Shown here: positions 53,736-64,000 of the stretch, piece by piece
Layout of the letters: every line of letters begins with the position of its first letter
Position numbering within the stretch: the first letter of the stretch is position 1
Assembly (NCBI GenBank): GCA_032622095.1
Contig: CP136066.1
Location: forward strand, 51,744,911 to 51,808,910
Reading direction: 5' to 3'
From: Siphonodentalium dalli
Taxonomy: Eukaryota > Mollusca > Scaphopoda > Gadilida > Siphonodentaliidae
DNA length: 64,000 nt
Translations under genes and position numbers: made by a program
The notes under the pieces: generated by a model
Databases searched by the model: none
Told to the model about the DNA's origin: nothing
What the model saw: only the letters and a program-made list of their open reading frames with translations

Positions 53736-55790
53736 TGTTCACTGATGGTGTCAATGTAAATGTTAAATAAGTAAGGACTCAATATGATTCCCTGTCTAAC
53801 ACCACTTGTTGGAGAAAACAATAAGAGTGCGATGATCCCCCGCGAAAGTTTGATTTTTCATCCAAGCCGCCATGAGATGCACGAATGAAGCTGGTGTACC
53901 TCTTCGTTCCAGAAGATCCAACAATATCTCGTGATCCACGCGGTCAAATGCTTTGCTTGCGTCCAGAAAGCAAACATAGACCGGCGTGTCTTTGGAATTA
54001 TAATGTCTTATCGTTTCCTTTAGTGAAAAAATACAACCATCTGTAGAATGGTTGGTCTTAAAACCAAACTGATTATCCACTGTGTGAAGCGTATGCTTGA
54101 TCTTTTTTAATAGAATGTTTTCCCAAGACCTTTGACATGACGGATGAGAGGGCAATTGGGCGATAGTTATCTTTGTCTTGTATATTCCCGGCTTTGTTCT
54201 TAATTATCGGCACCAGTGTTACTCGTGGCATATCAGGTGGCATGTGCCCATGTTTAATCATCATATTGAACAAAATTTGTAAATATTTGTGAAGGAACTC
54301 GTGACAATATTTTAGATGCTCGGGAACTATCCCATTAGAACCTCCAGATTTTCCACATACTAATTTCTTTATAGCACTCCGAACATCGTGTTTTCTTCAT
54401 CTTCATGATTTAGAATATTAGATTCATATTTTTGTAGAGGGTTTAATTTATCGGAACACATTATATTTGTGAAATGATCACTCCACATCTCTGCTATTTC
54501 ATTTTCCCCATTTACACCCCCTATGGTGGTCGCTTGTTTTTGTAGTCGAGATGGATCTCCAAAATGAACCGAAATCCTTATTGATGAAATTGTTAACCAG
54601 CACATCAGCTTTTGCCTGTTCACTTTCTGCTTTACATTTTCTGAGCGCGTATTTGAATTCCGATCTTTTACGGCACATATGATCGTATATGTATCCTGAC
54701 CTGGGTCTTCCATCCATTATCCATATATGGAAAGATTGTCGTGCATCCTCGTGGAAGTTTTTGACACGAGAATTCCAGCCAGGAATTCGTAAGTGGGTTG
54801 TTTTCTTTTCGTTTGTATTAGATGGAAAACACAATTCCGCAGCTTCAGTTAGAGCATTGAGAATATCTGTATATGCTTTATCAATAACTTGTTTGACAGC
54901 CTCTCCAGAGTGCATTTGCTCAATAACGGACTGCAAAGAAACGATGATACAGTTATGAAGAAGCTCCAAGCAATTATGTCTGAAGCTCTCTATTTGAGAT
55001 GCATTTGCTTTCCTCATGTTGGCGCGTCGTTGTTCTGTTGATCGACAATGTGAAGTGAGTTTTGGTATATATTTCCAATTTATAGTAACTGACAACGGTA
55101 AATGGTCCGAGGTGATATAATTATTATTCACTTCCATTTTACACATTCCATCCCCAGCCGACTCAGTGCAAATGCAATGATCTAGCCAGGAAACTGTTCC
55201 GTGTGCTGCACTGACATAAGTAAATGTATCTGATGTGGGACCGAAATATTCTACATCAGAAAATTTCAATGAAACCTCTCTACAGAATCCACACAATTCA
55301 CGCATGTTACTTTTATTTTGTCGGGCATTCGCGTTGAAGTCTCCCATCACGTACACTGCATTTGTGTCGGATTCTTGAATAGCAGCTTGAATTTTTCCCA
55401 AACAGTTGAGAAAGAGATCCGCATTGTCTGCTTCATCTGTTGGCAAATAAACCAGATGATTAATATTGATGAGTTATTATTAACTAGTTTTAAACCTATA
55501 ATTATTGGGTCATTGTGTGATATGAATGAGGCTTCTTGTGATAATTCTTTTCTCCATAAAATAGCAGTACCACCATATGGACGTCCCTTCGGAATTTCAC
55601 GCTCGCAGTTGACGGCAGAAACACCTTCTGCCTCGAAGTCCTGATGGATGGATCGTAGAAACGGAATGTCATCTTTCAGCAACCAATGTTCTTGTAATAT
55701 GATGTCAGAATTAATGCATATATTCCTCACTGCACTAACGGACGATTTTATCGATTGACAGTTATATGTTGTTATTTTAATAGACTCCAT
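53736..55790 (-). pseudogene. LINE ORF2, 5' part: endonuclease and RT fingers/palm
   Basis: ORF2 starts at the ATG at 55790 (MESIKITTYNCQSIKSS). The EEP endonuclease shows ILQEHWL, RPYGGTAILWR, YVMGDFNANARQ and ITSDHLPLSV. RT blocks follow: PRVTLVPIIKNKAG, DNYRPIALSS, FGFKTNHSTDGCIF, VCFLDASKAFDRVDHEIL and GVRQGIILSPYLFNIY. Frame changes near 55440, 54540, 54350 and 54120 break the protein. Only 15-20 bases separate the end of ORF1 (55811) from this start. The whole LINE, 52.0-57.2 kb, is close to full length. Confidence 0.85.
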
Positions 55791-55810
55791 GATCAATGTA
55801 GTATATAGCG

Positions 55811-56647
55811 TTATATATTCCCCCAGGAATCATAAACACCACTCCTGGGGCGTCGTCCTCTGTTGTCAAAATATTTTCTTACCAAAGTGTTTTTTGGCCA
55901 TTTTGCGGCATCCAATAGACTGTTCATCATGTCTCGATCTTTCACATCAATTTTAAAAGACGAATAGGTGTCAAATCGTGTTTGTAATTTCTCACATCTT
56001 GAGACGTTTGTATTAAAGGTGTCATTGACGAAACTTGCTACACTGCTCTCTGGTGTATCAGGCGCCAGCCTTGATACGAAAACTGACGCAGGCGGACTGG
56101 TGGAGACTGTTTTGAGTGTGTTATCTGTCGCAGTGCCAATGATAGGAGGTTTGCGTTTCCGCTTGTTCTGGACTGTTAAGAAGCCATCACTATTGAATGA
56201 TTCGGTATCATCATATGTTTGGAACCTAGTTTCCGATCTCAGGGCTTGTGCGTATGATGGGCGTTCATTCATTATTCGGCCGGCATTTGTTTCTCTTCTA
56301 TCTACTGTTTGGTAATCAATATCCAAATCAGCTCGATCTGTGTTACCAGGGGATGTATATCTCACCCTTTTTTCCAACCCTGTCGCCTGAGTCTGTGCTT
56401 GTGGACGCTGAATAACTATTTTCGGTATTGGCGATGGAGATCTTTGTCGTATCATGTTAGTTTTCTGATGCACCATCTCTGGATTTGATGCCAGAGTCGA
56501 ATTCACGGCTTTGCTTACTTCCTCGACAATATCCTTTTTCAAAGAGTTAACGATATTATTTTTGAGATCTTCAACAATATTTCCATTAAAAAGATTAGTA
56601 TCTTCGTCACGGAAAATCGTTCTCAGTTCTTTCACTTGCGCTTTCAT
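55811..56647 (-). CDS. LINE ORF1, second segment (RRM-like)
   Basis: A 278-codon frame starts with MKAQVKELRTIFRDED and ends GVYDSWGNI. It has a helical N-terminal part, a proline- and arginine-containing middle (RQRSPSPIPKIVIQRPQ), a QNKRKRKPP basic patch and a C-terminal RNA-binding-like fold (SVFVSRLAPDTPESSVASFV, then YSSFKIDVKDRDMMNSLLD). FVSRL and SSFKI/KID correspond to the RNP-like strands of LINE ORF1 RRM domains. Its start overlaps the stop of the upstream segment in the tetranucleotide ATGA, so it is either a frameshifted half or a coupled second cistron. Confidence 0.7.
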   Translation of the reverse strand: MKAQVKELRTIFRDEDTNLFNGNIVEDLKNNIVNSLKKDIVEEVSKAVNSTLASNPEMVHQKTNMIRQRSPSPIPKIVIQRPQAQTQATGLEKRVRYTSPGNTDRADLDIDYQTVDRRETNAGRIMNERPSYAQALRSETRFQTYDDTESFNSDGFLTVQNKRKRKPPIIGTATDNTLKTVSTSPPASVFVSRLAPDTPESSVASFVNDTFNTNVSRCEKLQTRFDTYSSFKIDVKDRDMMNSLLDAAKWPKNTLVRKYFDNRGRRPRSGVYDSWGNI

Positions 56648-57168
56648 TGAGATATTTCATGCGATAATGTTGATATGTCCATGTGGTCGATATCTATTGG
56701 CGGAAGTTTGCTCAGGTCGTATGCCACAAATAGCGGCAATGAATCAAATTCTGTTTCATGAAGGATAGAAAAAATGTCTCGTAGGTTTTTCTCATTCTTG
56801 TCCGGTCCTTTTCGTTTCACCAGTCTTTTATCACTAGACTCCAGGTCGTGCAGCAGTTGTTTAGCCTCTTCGATTTCATTTTCATTGAAGGACTGGTTAC
56901 AAAGTTTTCTCAAGATATCAGTCGTCAGCTTGGAGAATTTGTTTATCACAAAACACAATAGTTCGTTAATGACGATCGACTTTTGTACGTTGTTCACTGC
57001 ATTCTGCTTCACTGGTTCTTTTGACTTGTTAGTCGACTGAGATTTAGTCGATCCTTTCGCAGAAGACACATCTCCAAATTTCTTTTTCTCGCATGTATCA
57101 CAAAGATATTGATCACCTTGGGTGTATTTCACGTTCAACCCACCGTCACAACTTGCACAAGCAGGCAT
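56644..57168 (-). CDS. LINE ORF1, first segment (zinc-finger N-terminus)
   Basis: A 174-codon frame begins MPACASCDGGLNVKYTQGDQ and continues YLCDTCEKKK, giving C-x2-C...C-x2-C, a zinc-ribbon/PHD-like finger at the N-terminus. A Lys/Ser-rich linker and a helical region (ITDILRKLCNQSFNENEIEEA-type text) follow. It ends STLSHEISQ with TGA at 56644, overlapping the next frame's ATG. Together the two segments would form an ORF1 protein of about 450 residues. Upstream, 57170-57480 is likely the LINE 5' untranslated region or its flank. Confidence 0.7.
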   Translation of the reverse strand: MPACASCDGGLNVKYTQGDQYLCDTCEKKKFGDVSSAKGSTKSQSTNKSKEPVKQNAVNNVQKSIVINELLCFVINKFSKLTTDILRKLCNQSFNENEIEEAKQLLHDLESSDKRLVKRKGPDKNEKNLRDIFSILHETEFDSLPLFVAYDLSKLPPIDIDHMDISTLSHEISQ

Positions 57169-57479
57169 ATCTATGTACGCACGCCGCGAAGTGCAAATAA
57201 AACGGCGTTGCTAGGGCGTTTCGATTGTTCTCCGATTCACTTGAATGTCTACGTCCAGATTCTTAGTAATTTACGTCTGATTTCATTCCAATTTTCTCCC
57301 CATTGTTCAGAGATATATAAAATGATTTCATTGGTATATAAGCAGATAATCCATATCGAAAATTCCAATAGAAATTCACGAAATGTCACGGAGCGAATTA
57401 TTCTCCAGCCGTCGCCATTATTGTGACGTCATCCAATCAAAAATTATGTGTATTTTGGAGCGCAAACCGCCGTGTGACT

Positions 57480-58131
57480 TTAAAGGGGTACTGTACACAG
57501 GGATAGACAATTTTTTTTATTTACTCCCATTGAAATAACTTTCAAGTTAGATTGTGTTCGTGTTATATGAGTTTCGTGTAAACCTAATTTAGCGAAGATA
57601 ATATTGATCTTGGAAACAAAAATATTACGATTTCAAACTACGCGCCATGTTTTTGACATTCACCGGAGAAGACTCATGTCGCAGGAAGAACCGGAAGTTC
57701 ATTGTTCACAGCTTCAATTGATGCATCCAATCTCTTCCATCGAACAATCTCACTCCGTATAAAATTATTGACGCTTCAAGACTCTTGTTTCTTTCTCCTT
57801 TTTTCCGATTCGGTTATAGCGGGCCTTTTTTTGCAGGTAACATGTTATGTGTGCAACTCAATAATCTTCGCGAACGGCCGTCGATAAAAGACACGCAACA
57901 GATACTATTTCAAGAACGGTAACTCGTACTGGCATAATTCTCCATTTTATGACTCCAGCCATAAATGAATTTGTATTACATAATTCAATTTTACTTTTGT
58001 GATAGCCTGTTAACCGGAACGTTTTCAGTAGACATCGTCGACTCAAATTAGTTATTTTAAAATATAATATTGATATTTGATCGTTATTGTCACCGGGAAT
58101 TTATTGAAATTGGGGTACAGTACCCCTTTAA
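57480..58131. mobile_element. TTAA-flanked element T, copy 1 (652 bp)
   Basis: The ends are TTAA-aggggtactgtacacaggg and ggtacagtacccct-TTAA, an inverted repeat of about 13 bp beside TTAA. Copy 2 is at 60801..61454. There is no coding capacity. The TTAA borders suggest piggyBac-type mobilisation, with a terminal sequence unrelated to the ccctttaccc family. Confidence 0.8.
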
Positions 58132-58455
58132 CCAATATAATTGCGCTGTGTAATGTAAACAGAAGCACAACTTCTGTAACACGAGCAGTCTCTTCTTTGC
58201 GTACACCATCGTACGTCTTGACGACAATATACTATTTACGCTCTGATTATGTTTGGCGTATGAGCGGAACTGTATATATGTTGGTGTTCCTTCTGTTGAT
58301 GGCGATTTGAACAAATATAAATATTTCTGCAACGAACGCCGCCCGTGCCTTTAAAACCTTTTACTGTACCTACAATTCGAATTATATAACACAACATGTA
58401 TACACCAATCTCCAACAACTGGGCAATTCCCTAGAGATGTAACTTCTAAAAAACT
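58132..58455. repeat. Flank of element T co-duplicated at 61455..61777
   Basis: The 324 bp to the right of element T copy 1 (ccaatataattgcgctgtg ... gatgtaacttctaaaaaact) are repeated almost unchanged after copy 2. The repeat unit is therefore about 975 bp and larger than the TTAA element alone. Identity ends abruptly at ctaagata versus ctaaaata. Confidence 0.85.
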
Positions 58456-58458
58456 AAG

Positions 58459-58688
58459 ATACTATTTCAAGAACGGTAACTCGTACTGGCATAATTCTCC
58501 ATTTTATGACTCCAGCCATAAATGAATTTATATTAAATAATTCAATTTTACTTTTGTGATAGCCTGTTAACCGGAAAGTTTTCAGTAGACATCGTCGACT
58601 CAAATTAGTTATTTAAAAATATAATATTGATATTAGATCGCTATTGTCACCGGGAATTTATTGAAATTGGGGTACAGTACCCCTTTAA
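58459..58688. repeat. Partial third copy of element T (right 230 bp)
   Basis: From gatactatttcaagaacgg to ggtacagtacccctttaa this matches 57901..58131 with few differences. It ends in the same TTAA terminus, so the locus carries two right ends in tandem behind one left end. Confidence 0.85.
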
Positions 58689-58869
58689 AGTAACGAATCG
58701 GAACATTGATACTTCCATAGAAGCTTTTGTCGCCTAAGAGTCTCTTAATATTTGGGCGATATTGCTTTAAAAGTTTATTATCGCCGATCAAAACCGGCCA
58801 ATTTACATGTACAAGTACACGAACATTAAAGCCACATGGCGGTTTGCGCTCCAAAATGCACATACTATT

Positions 58870-59225
58870 ATTCGCTGTTGAATTTTTCTCAGTATCGAAA
58901 TAGGTCGATAAATATCTGAACTAGCCTTTCTACGAGCGTTATGTAACCCAAAACAGACGCAAAAACAACCCTGTGCACGACATAGAACAGAAAAGAGCGT
59001 TCCGCGACAGTCTATTCCTGATATGGTAGCAATAAAGAGCGTTCGTCTGGCATCTGGCGAAAAGTTGAAAACGTCTGAAAAATGGCTGTGGCTTTGCCAA
59101 GTATTTTTCAGAAAATATGAAGCCGTTATATCAATAGTTTGTTTATTTATCGACCTTTCGTGTCCGTCGCTCCAAATTACGCAGAACAAAATTTGGAGTT
59201 CCGAATGAACCATGTCCGTTTAATA
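58870..59225 (-). repeat. Dispersed repeat family R, copy 3 (inverted)
   Basis: This is the reverse complement of the right part of 50481..51970: gaaataggtcgataaatat, ctacgagcgttatgtaaccc, gatatggtagcaataaagag, tggcgaaaagttgaaaacg and gaagccgttatatcaatag. Minus-strand text such as TIDITASYFLKNTWQSHSHF is open in this copy, and similar text (TIDITASY-LKNT) is readable on the plus strand of copy 2. A coding origin is possible but not shown. Confidence 0.6.
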
Positions 59226-59499
59226 CACATGTACTGCGTGTACTTTATATACTCCGAAAAGACTTACCGAAGTCATAGCAAAAAGACGAGACATACATAG
59301 TTCGTATATTAGTCTTTCTTGTATTATTTGATCTGCGTGTATTTTGATAACCGAAACGTGATCTGGTAGTGCTCGCCATTGTAACATAGCGGTTTGAACG
59401 GTTCCGGCGATTAAGTAAATACCTCTGCACGGACATTCACTGCACGAAATTTCGGATTTAATTTCATGTAAACGTCATGTATTTTCATTAAATATCTAG
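59226..59499. other. No gene recognised
   Basis: Nothing coding or repetitive beyond single-copy sequence is seen. Confidence 0.35.
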
Positions 59500-59800
59500 A
59501 TTTATGGCATATACGAATCACGTAAATTTCCATAAACTTGAAATATACGTGGGATTTACGTGGATTTACGGACACCTATTCCACATTTACGTGGGATTTA
59601 CGTCCACATTATATTTCAAAAATACGTGCAATTTACTGCATTCATTTTCGAAATAACACATTTATGGATGCGTTAAATTTCAAATATGCGTGCAATTTAC
59701 GTGCATTTATATTCAAAATAACACATTTATCGATGCGTCAATTTTCAAATATACCAGCCATTTACGTGCATCTACATTCGAAATAACACATTTATGGAGG
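59500..59800. repeat. Tandem repeat, 65-bp unit (about 3 copies) and related acgtgggattta repeats
   Basis: aaataacacatttatggatg starts at 59651 and recurs at 59716 and 59781, giving a 65-bp period, with gtgcaatttacgtgcattta in each unit. The left flank (59545-59610) has shorter acgtgggatttacgtgg repeats of the same theme. Confidence 0.8.
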
Positions 59801-60800
59801 CCTTTTCTTTTCGATCACTGACGATTCATTATACTTGGAATTTTGAATAGCTTCTTCATAACAGTAAATTTCAGCCCATCACTTTCATGTTGTTCAAATG
59901 CATTTCATGGCCTGTGCTGTGTGACAGCATTCGGAATCAGTGATACATTTCCCATAAGAAAACACTAGTCACAATATTATGGCGACACCCTCCATCCCCG
60001 CCCAGACTATAAGATATTGATGTGAAAATAGAGGGAATTATGTTTGAAGTTGGCAAGATAAAATCATAAACAATGTTCAAAGATAGTGGATATTGGCTGG
60101 AAAATATAGAAAGAAAATATAAATTATGCATACATGTATATAGCCATGGCAGTATCTGATTAGACGCCGGTATATATATAACGTGTGATTTACAGTGGTC
60201 ATACCTGGATTTGAAGACATACAGAAGACAAAGGCTTACAAGACAATAGACACGCACCATTTACCTCTAAAATTCGCTTATAAAATCGCCCTTCTGTCCA
60301 TGGAACAACGATAAATAAATATTAATGACTTATACACAGAAGAAATTACAATTAAATTCCAATTTTCGTGCAGTGTGTATAAATTTCCTGGAAATTAGAA
60401 AAAGAAAATGTAAATTACACACATATGTTAAATAAAGATGATGACATACGACTTCTGGTTAACCACACCAGTGAAACAAACGCGCTCTAATAATGTGTGT
60501 GAATTAAAGATACGGGTGGCGTTGGTGGTGGGTATGTTGTTAAAATATTCACCTCCGTCAAAAACCGCCATAAACAGAAAGAATATTAAAATATAGACAT
60601 ACTTTGTTCTTATGCCAATCTGAAATATGTCATAAACAGTATGTTATTGTCAATCCCCCCTTTGTTATGTAAACAAAAGCAAAAAACGTTACGTTTCCTG
60701 GCTTTTATTTAGATCCGGATATGGTAAACATAAAGAGCGTTATTTGTTACTGTTTTCCTGATATGGAAATAATAAAGAGCTTTTATATCATTTTGTGTGA
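59801..60800. other. No gene recognised
   Basis: AT-rich sequence. At 60727-60780 there are two close copies of gatatgg...ataaagagc, the short motif also present in repeat family R. Frames on the minus strand (59937..60260) are not supported. Confidence 0.4.
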
Positions 60801-61454
60801 TTAAAGGGGTACTGTACACAGGGATAGACAATTTTTTTTTATTTACTCCCATTGAAATAACTTTCAAGTTAGATTGTGTTCATGTTATATGAGTTTCGTA
60901 TAAACCTAATTTAGCGAAGAAAATATTGATCTTGGAAACAAAAATAATACGATTTCAAACTACGCGCCATGTTTTTGACATTCACCGGAGAAGACTCAGG
61001 TCGCAGGAAGAACCGGAAGTTCATTGTTCACAGCTTCAATTGATGCATCCAATCTCTTCCATCGAACAATCTCACTCCGTATAAAAATACTTGACGCTTC
61101 GTGAATCTTGTTTCTTTCTCCCTTTTCCGATTCGGTTATAGCGGGCCTTTCTTTTGCAGGTAACATGTTATGTGTGCAACTCAATAATGTTCGCGAACGG
61201 CCGTCGATAAAAGACACGCAACAGATACTATTTCAAGAACGGTAACTCGTACTGGCATAATTCTCCATTTTATGACTCCAGCCATAAATGAATTTGTATT
61301 ACATAATTCAATTTTACTTTTGTGATAGCCTGTTAACCGGAACGTTTTCAGTAGACATCGTCGACTCAAATTAGTTATTTTCAAATATAATATTGATATT
61401 AGATCGTTATTGTCACCGGGAATTTATTGAAATTGGGGTACAGTACCCCTTTAA
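60801..61454. mobile_element. TTAA-flanked element T, copy 2 (654 bp)
   Basis: TTAA at 60801 and 61451, with the same aggggtactgtac ends as copy 1 and about 97-98% identity by eye. It is followed by the same flank (61455..61777) as copy 1, so this is a copy of the larger 975-bp unit. The upstream flanks of the two copies differ. Confidence 0.8.
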
Positions 61455-61777
61455 CCAATATAATTGCGCTGTGTAATGTAAACAGAAGCACAACTTCTGT
61501 AACACGAGCAGTCTCTTCTTTGCGTACACCATCGTACGTCTTGACGACAATATACTATTTACGCTCTGATTATGTTTGGCGTATGAGCGGAACTGTATAT
61601 ATGTTGGTGTTCCTTCTGTTGATGGCGATTTGAACAAATATAAATATTTCTGCAACGAACGCCGCCCGTGCCTTTAAAACCTTTTACTGTACCTACAATT
61701 CGAATTATATAACACAACATGTATACACCAATCTCCAACAACTGGGCAATTCTCTAGAGATGTAACTTCTAAAAAAC

Positions 61778-62514
61778 TAAAATATCAAATGACCACCTCC
61801 ACTTATAATTAATTTAAATTACTATAACGCGCCAAACGTCTTTTATCTTGAGTCATACAAGCCGGGAGTTAACTCATGTAACGGATTATATGTTGAGTTA
61901 ATCTAATATTCGGTCGACAGGGACGGGTTATGCAATACGCGGCGCGTTGAGATGTTAACAAATTTACAGGATTTGCAATATTTTGGGATTTAATTGGAAT
62001 TTAAAGGCGATCAATAATGACATTTATTGAACCTAGCCCCTTAATGATACGGGAGAAAATAAGAAGACCTTTGTCCAGTAAGAACTCCCTGTTGATTATT
62101 GAAAGCCAAAATTTTAAATTACAACAGGAGTCAAAAAAGATTAAATCAAAATTTAACAAATCGGTGGACGGCAAAATCACCAAAAACATTGAGAGGCGAT
62201 TTAGACGCGCCACCAACCCATGAAAGAGAAAGACATATACTTGTAAGTGTCCTACATTTTATATTCTAGTTTCTTATCATAAGTCAAGAGGTTGGTGGTG
62301 ATGGAGGTGGAAACTGCGTGTCTCGTCCAATATGACTTTTCACCACAACCTGGACTCGTACAAGAAAAACACATACATGTACTGTACACAACATTGCATA
62401 CTAACTTTATGGTATACCCCCGTACTCAACATGTTATTCCGTTGAAGTAGTCAATACCATATATTGGACACTGTCAAACAAAACTCAAATCTGGAGTCGA
62501 ACAATGATCATAAC
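61778..62514. other. No gene supported
   Basis: A basic 68-codon plus-strand frame (62017..62223, with KIKSKFNKSVDGKITKNIER) has protein-like composition but no recognisable domain, splice context or promoter. I leave it uncalled. Confidence 0.35.
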
Positions 62515-62800
62515 TCAGTCAACAAGGGATCTGGACCGAACGCCAAATCACAGGTACTCAGGTTTCCTTTATGATTGCCATCTGTAGCAAATTGGATACA
62601 AATTGAACAAGAATGTTTCGAAAATAAGTCGACAACATTTGCGGAAGTGTATATCTGAATATGCAAAGTCCAAATGTTGGCAAATTCGGCAAATTTGAGA
62701 CCGACCGAAGTCCAAATCGCAGGTGCACTGGTTCTGGTTCCCATGGTGATTGACCCCTGTAGAACATCTGATTAGAATTGAACAAGAACATTCTGAGTTA
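62515..62800. repeat. Diverged duplication, ~180-bp spacing
   Basis: ggaccgaacgccaaatcaca and gtactcaggtt (62533) correspond to gaccgaagtccaaatcgcag and gtgcactggtt (62704), each followed by a ...gattg... and aattgaacaagaa block. The two copies are clearly related but degraded. Confidence 0.6.
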
Positions 62801-63509
62801 TGAATAAATAAAAAAACACAAGGGGAAATATGTCCGCTTAGATTCAGGAATATAAATTCAAGAACTGACTAGTGTACACGCATAATATAAAACGCATAAA
62901 AGTATGATAAGAATGCGTAATTAATATAAAATTAGTATGCAATGTTGTGTAATAATAGTCCCAACTGGGACAGGCCCATCTCTAGTTGTACATAGTATCG
63001 GCGATGTTATACACACACGGCGAGATGAACGAAGCTTGTGTATTATACTCACACGTATATCCACGCCATATACTCAAGTCATGCGCACGCGAAGTGCTAC
63101 CGGTGTATTGTGTCAGTGTGCATGCATCCACGGCCCCCATTGTACGCTATGGAGTGATTGTTTGATATGATAATCATTTTCTAACCGCTGGAGTTAGATT
63201 CAGATTGAGATTAACGGATTATATCTTGGTTCACTTGTCACGAAGGTTGGTCAGCGGCGACAATAGCTGGACGCTCTTTTCATTTTGGATTTTGCCTATT
63301 ATATTTGGCTTTAGGCATTTTGATTTCTGGTATAGTTACATAAACCGCATATACGGTCAATGAAAACGCCACTGCGTTCTAATCACACAATCACGGCATG
63401 TATGCCTATAACACGATGATTGCGTTATAAACTAATACGGACGACCTAAAAACGCGACATCGGCATACACTGGCAATACCTTGTCGTTACAAAATAACGA
63501 ACGATATTT
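62801..63509. other. No gene recognised
   Basis: No coding frame with recognisable content is seen. The microsatellite-free sequence leads into the 57-bp array. Confidence 0.4.
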
Positions 63510-64000
63510 GCTTGTGTATATCCCCTGGATGCACATGTGTATAAGACACAAGTTTCGTACATTGCACCGCCTGGATACACATATGTATAATACACAAGAT
63601 TCGTACATCTCACTGTCTGTAGATCCCCCGAATACACATGTGTATATTACTCAAGCGTCGTACATTTCACCGTCTGTATATCCCCTGGATACACGTGTGT
63701 ATAACACACACGCTTCGTACATTTCACCGCCTGTATATGCACTGAATACGCATATGTATAATACACAAGCATCGTACATCTCACGTTCTGTATATCCCCT
63801 GGATACACATGTGTATAATACACAAGATTCGTACATTTCACTGTCTGTATATCCCCTGGATACACATGTGTATAATACACAAGCTTCGTACATTTCACCG
63901 CCTGTATATCCCCTGGATACACATGTGTATAATACACAAGCTTCGTACATTTCACCGCCTGTAGATCCCCTGGATACACATGTGTATAACACATACGCGT
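63510..64000. repeat. Minisatellite, 57-bp unit, running off the right edge
   Basis: The unit contains atcccctggatacacatgtg, tataatacacaagcttcgta and catttcaccgcctgtat. Copies at 63855 and 63912 are exactly 57 bp apart. Nine copies or so are in the window and identity rises toward the right edge. Because 57 is a multiple of three, frames stay open; the minus strand reads a 19-residue repeat (YYTHVYPGDIQ). That alone does not make it a gene. Confidence 0.92.

Noticed and set aside
62017-62223. 68-codon basic frame
   Set aside because: Composition is plausible but there is no domain, no exon borders and no promoter; too short to call.

Overview
This is eukaryotic DNA, AT-rich and gene-poor, dominated by mobile elements in every state of decay. 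There are no operons or ribosome binding sites. Coding evidence consists of spliced exons with GT/AG borders and of retrotransposon open frames. Several repeats resemble dispersed elements common in marine lophotrochozoans (molluscs, annelids, brachiopods): elements with tandem cores and YTGT microsatellites, and a 170-bp core element with a 'gagttatgcccctt' motif. A marine invertebrate, probably a lophotrochozoan, is therefore the best inference. The species cannot be named from the window.

The only cellular gene I can support lies on the minus strand between 41956 and 24372. Two calcium-type EGF exons (41846..41956 and 40341..40454) are followed by two exons that together make a C-type lectin-like domain (26346..26527 and 24372..24614, with the stop). 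All junction phases agree (1-1-0). The 5' end of the gene is not seen. Its 13.8-kb intron holds a LINE pseudogene, a 915-bp foldback element and a palindromic MITE.

Layout. 1-2.9 kb: a LINE with an SGNH-esterase ORF1 and the start of ORF2. 2.9-4.7 kb: a higher-order tandem Helitron-like (HINE) array. 5.3-6.8 kb: the endonuclease part of a second LINE whose N-terminus carries a 2A-like motif. 8.5-13.2 kb: a young LTR retrotransposon with 471-bp LTRs and a 4-bp target duplication, gutted to an integrase tail. 15.1-17 kb: an intact LINE ORF1 beside an unrelated reverse-transcriptase fragment. 18-20.6 kb: an unassigned block with repeated regulatory-looking modules, a degraded unknown reading frame and a long hairpin. 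21-23.7 kb: a minisatellite, a Tc1-like deletion derivative and a TTAA-flanked palindromic MITE. 24-42 kb: the EGF/lectin gene. 43.2-45.4 kb: a GC-rich minisatellite ending in a 100-N assembly gap. 45.5-52 kb: more MITEs, a diverged repeat family here called R, and a 1.9-kb array of 28-bp repeats that split a LINE ORF1. 52-57.2 kb: a nearly complete two-ORF LINE interrupted by a nested element. 57.5-61.8 kb: duplicated TTAA-flanked elements. 63.5-64 kb: a 57-bp minisatellite running off the window.

Separate TTAA-flanked inverted-repeat families recur through the window, which suggests repeated activity of piggyBac-type transposases supplied from elsewhere. All similarity statements come from reading the sequence; no searches were run.
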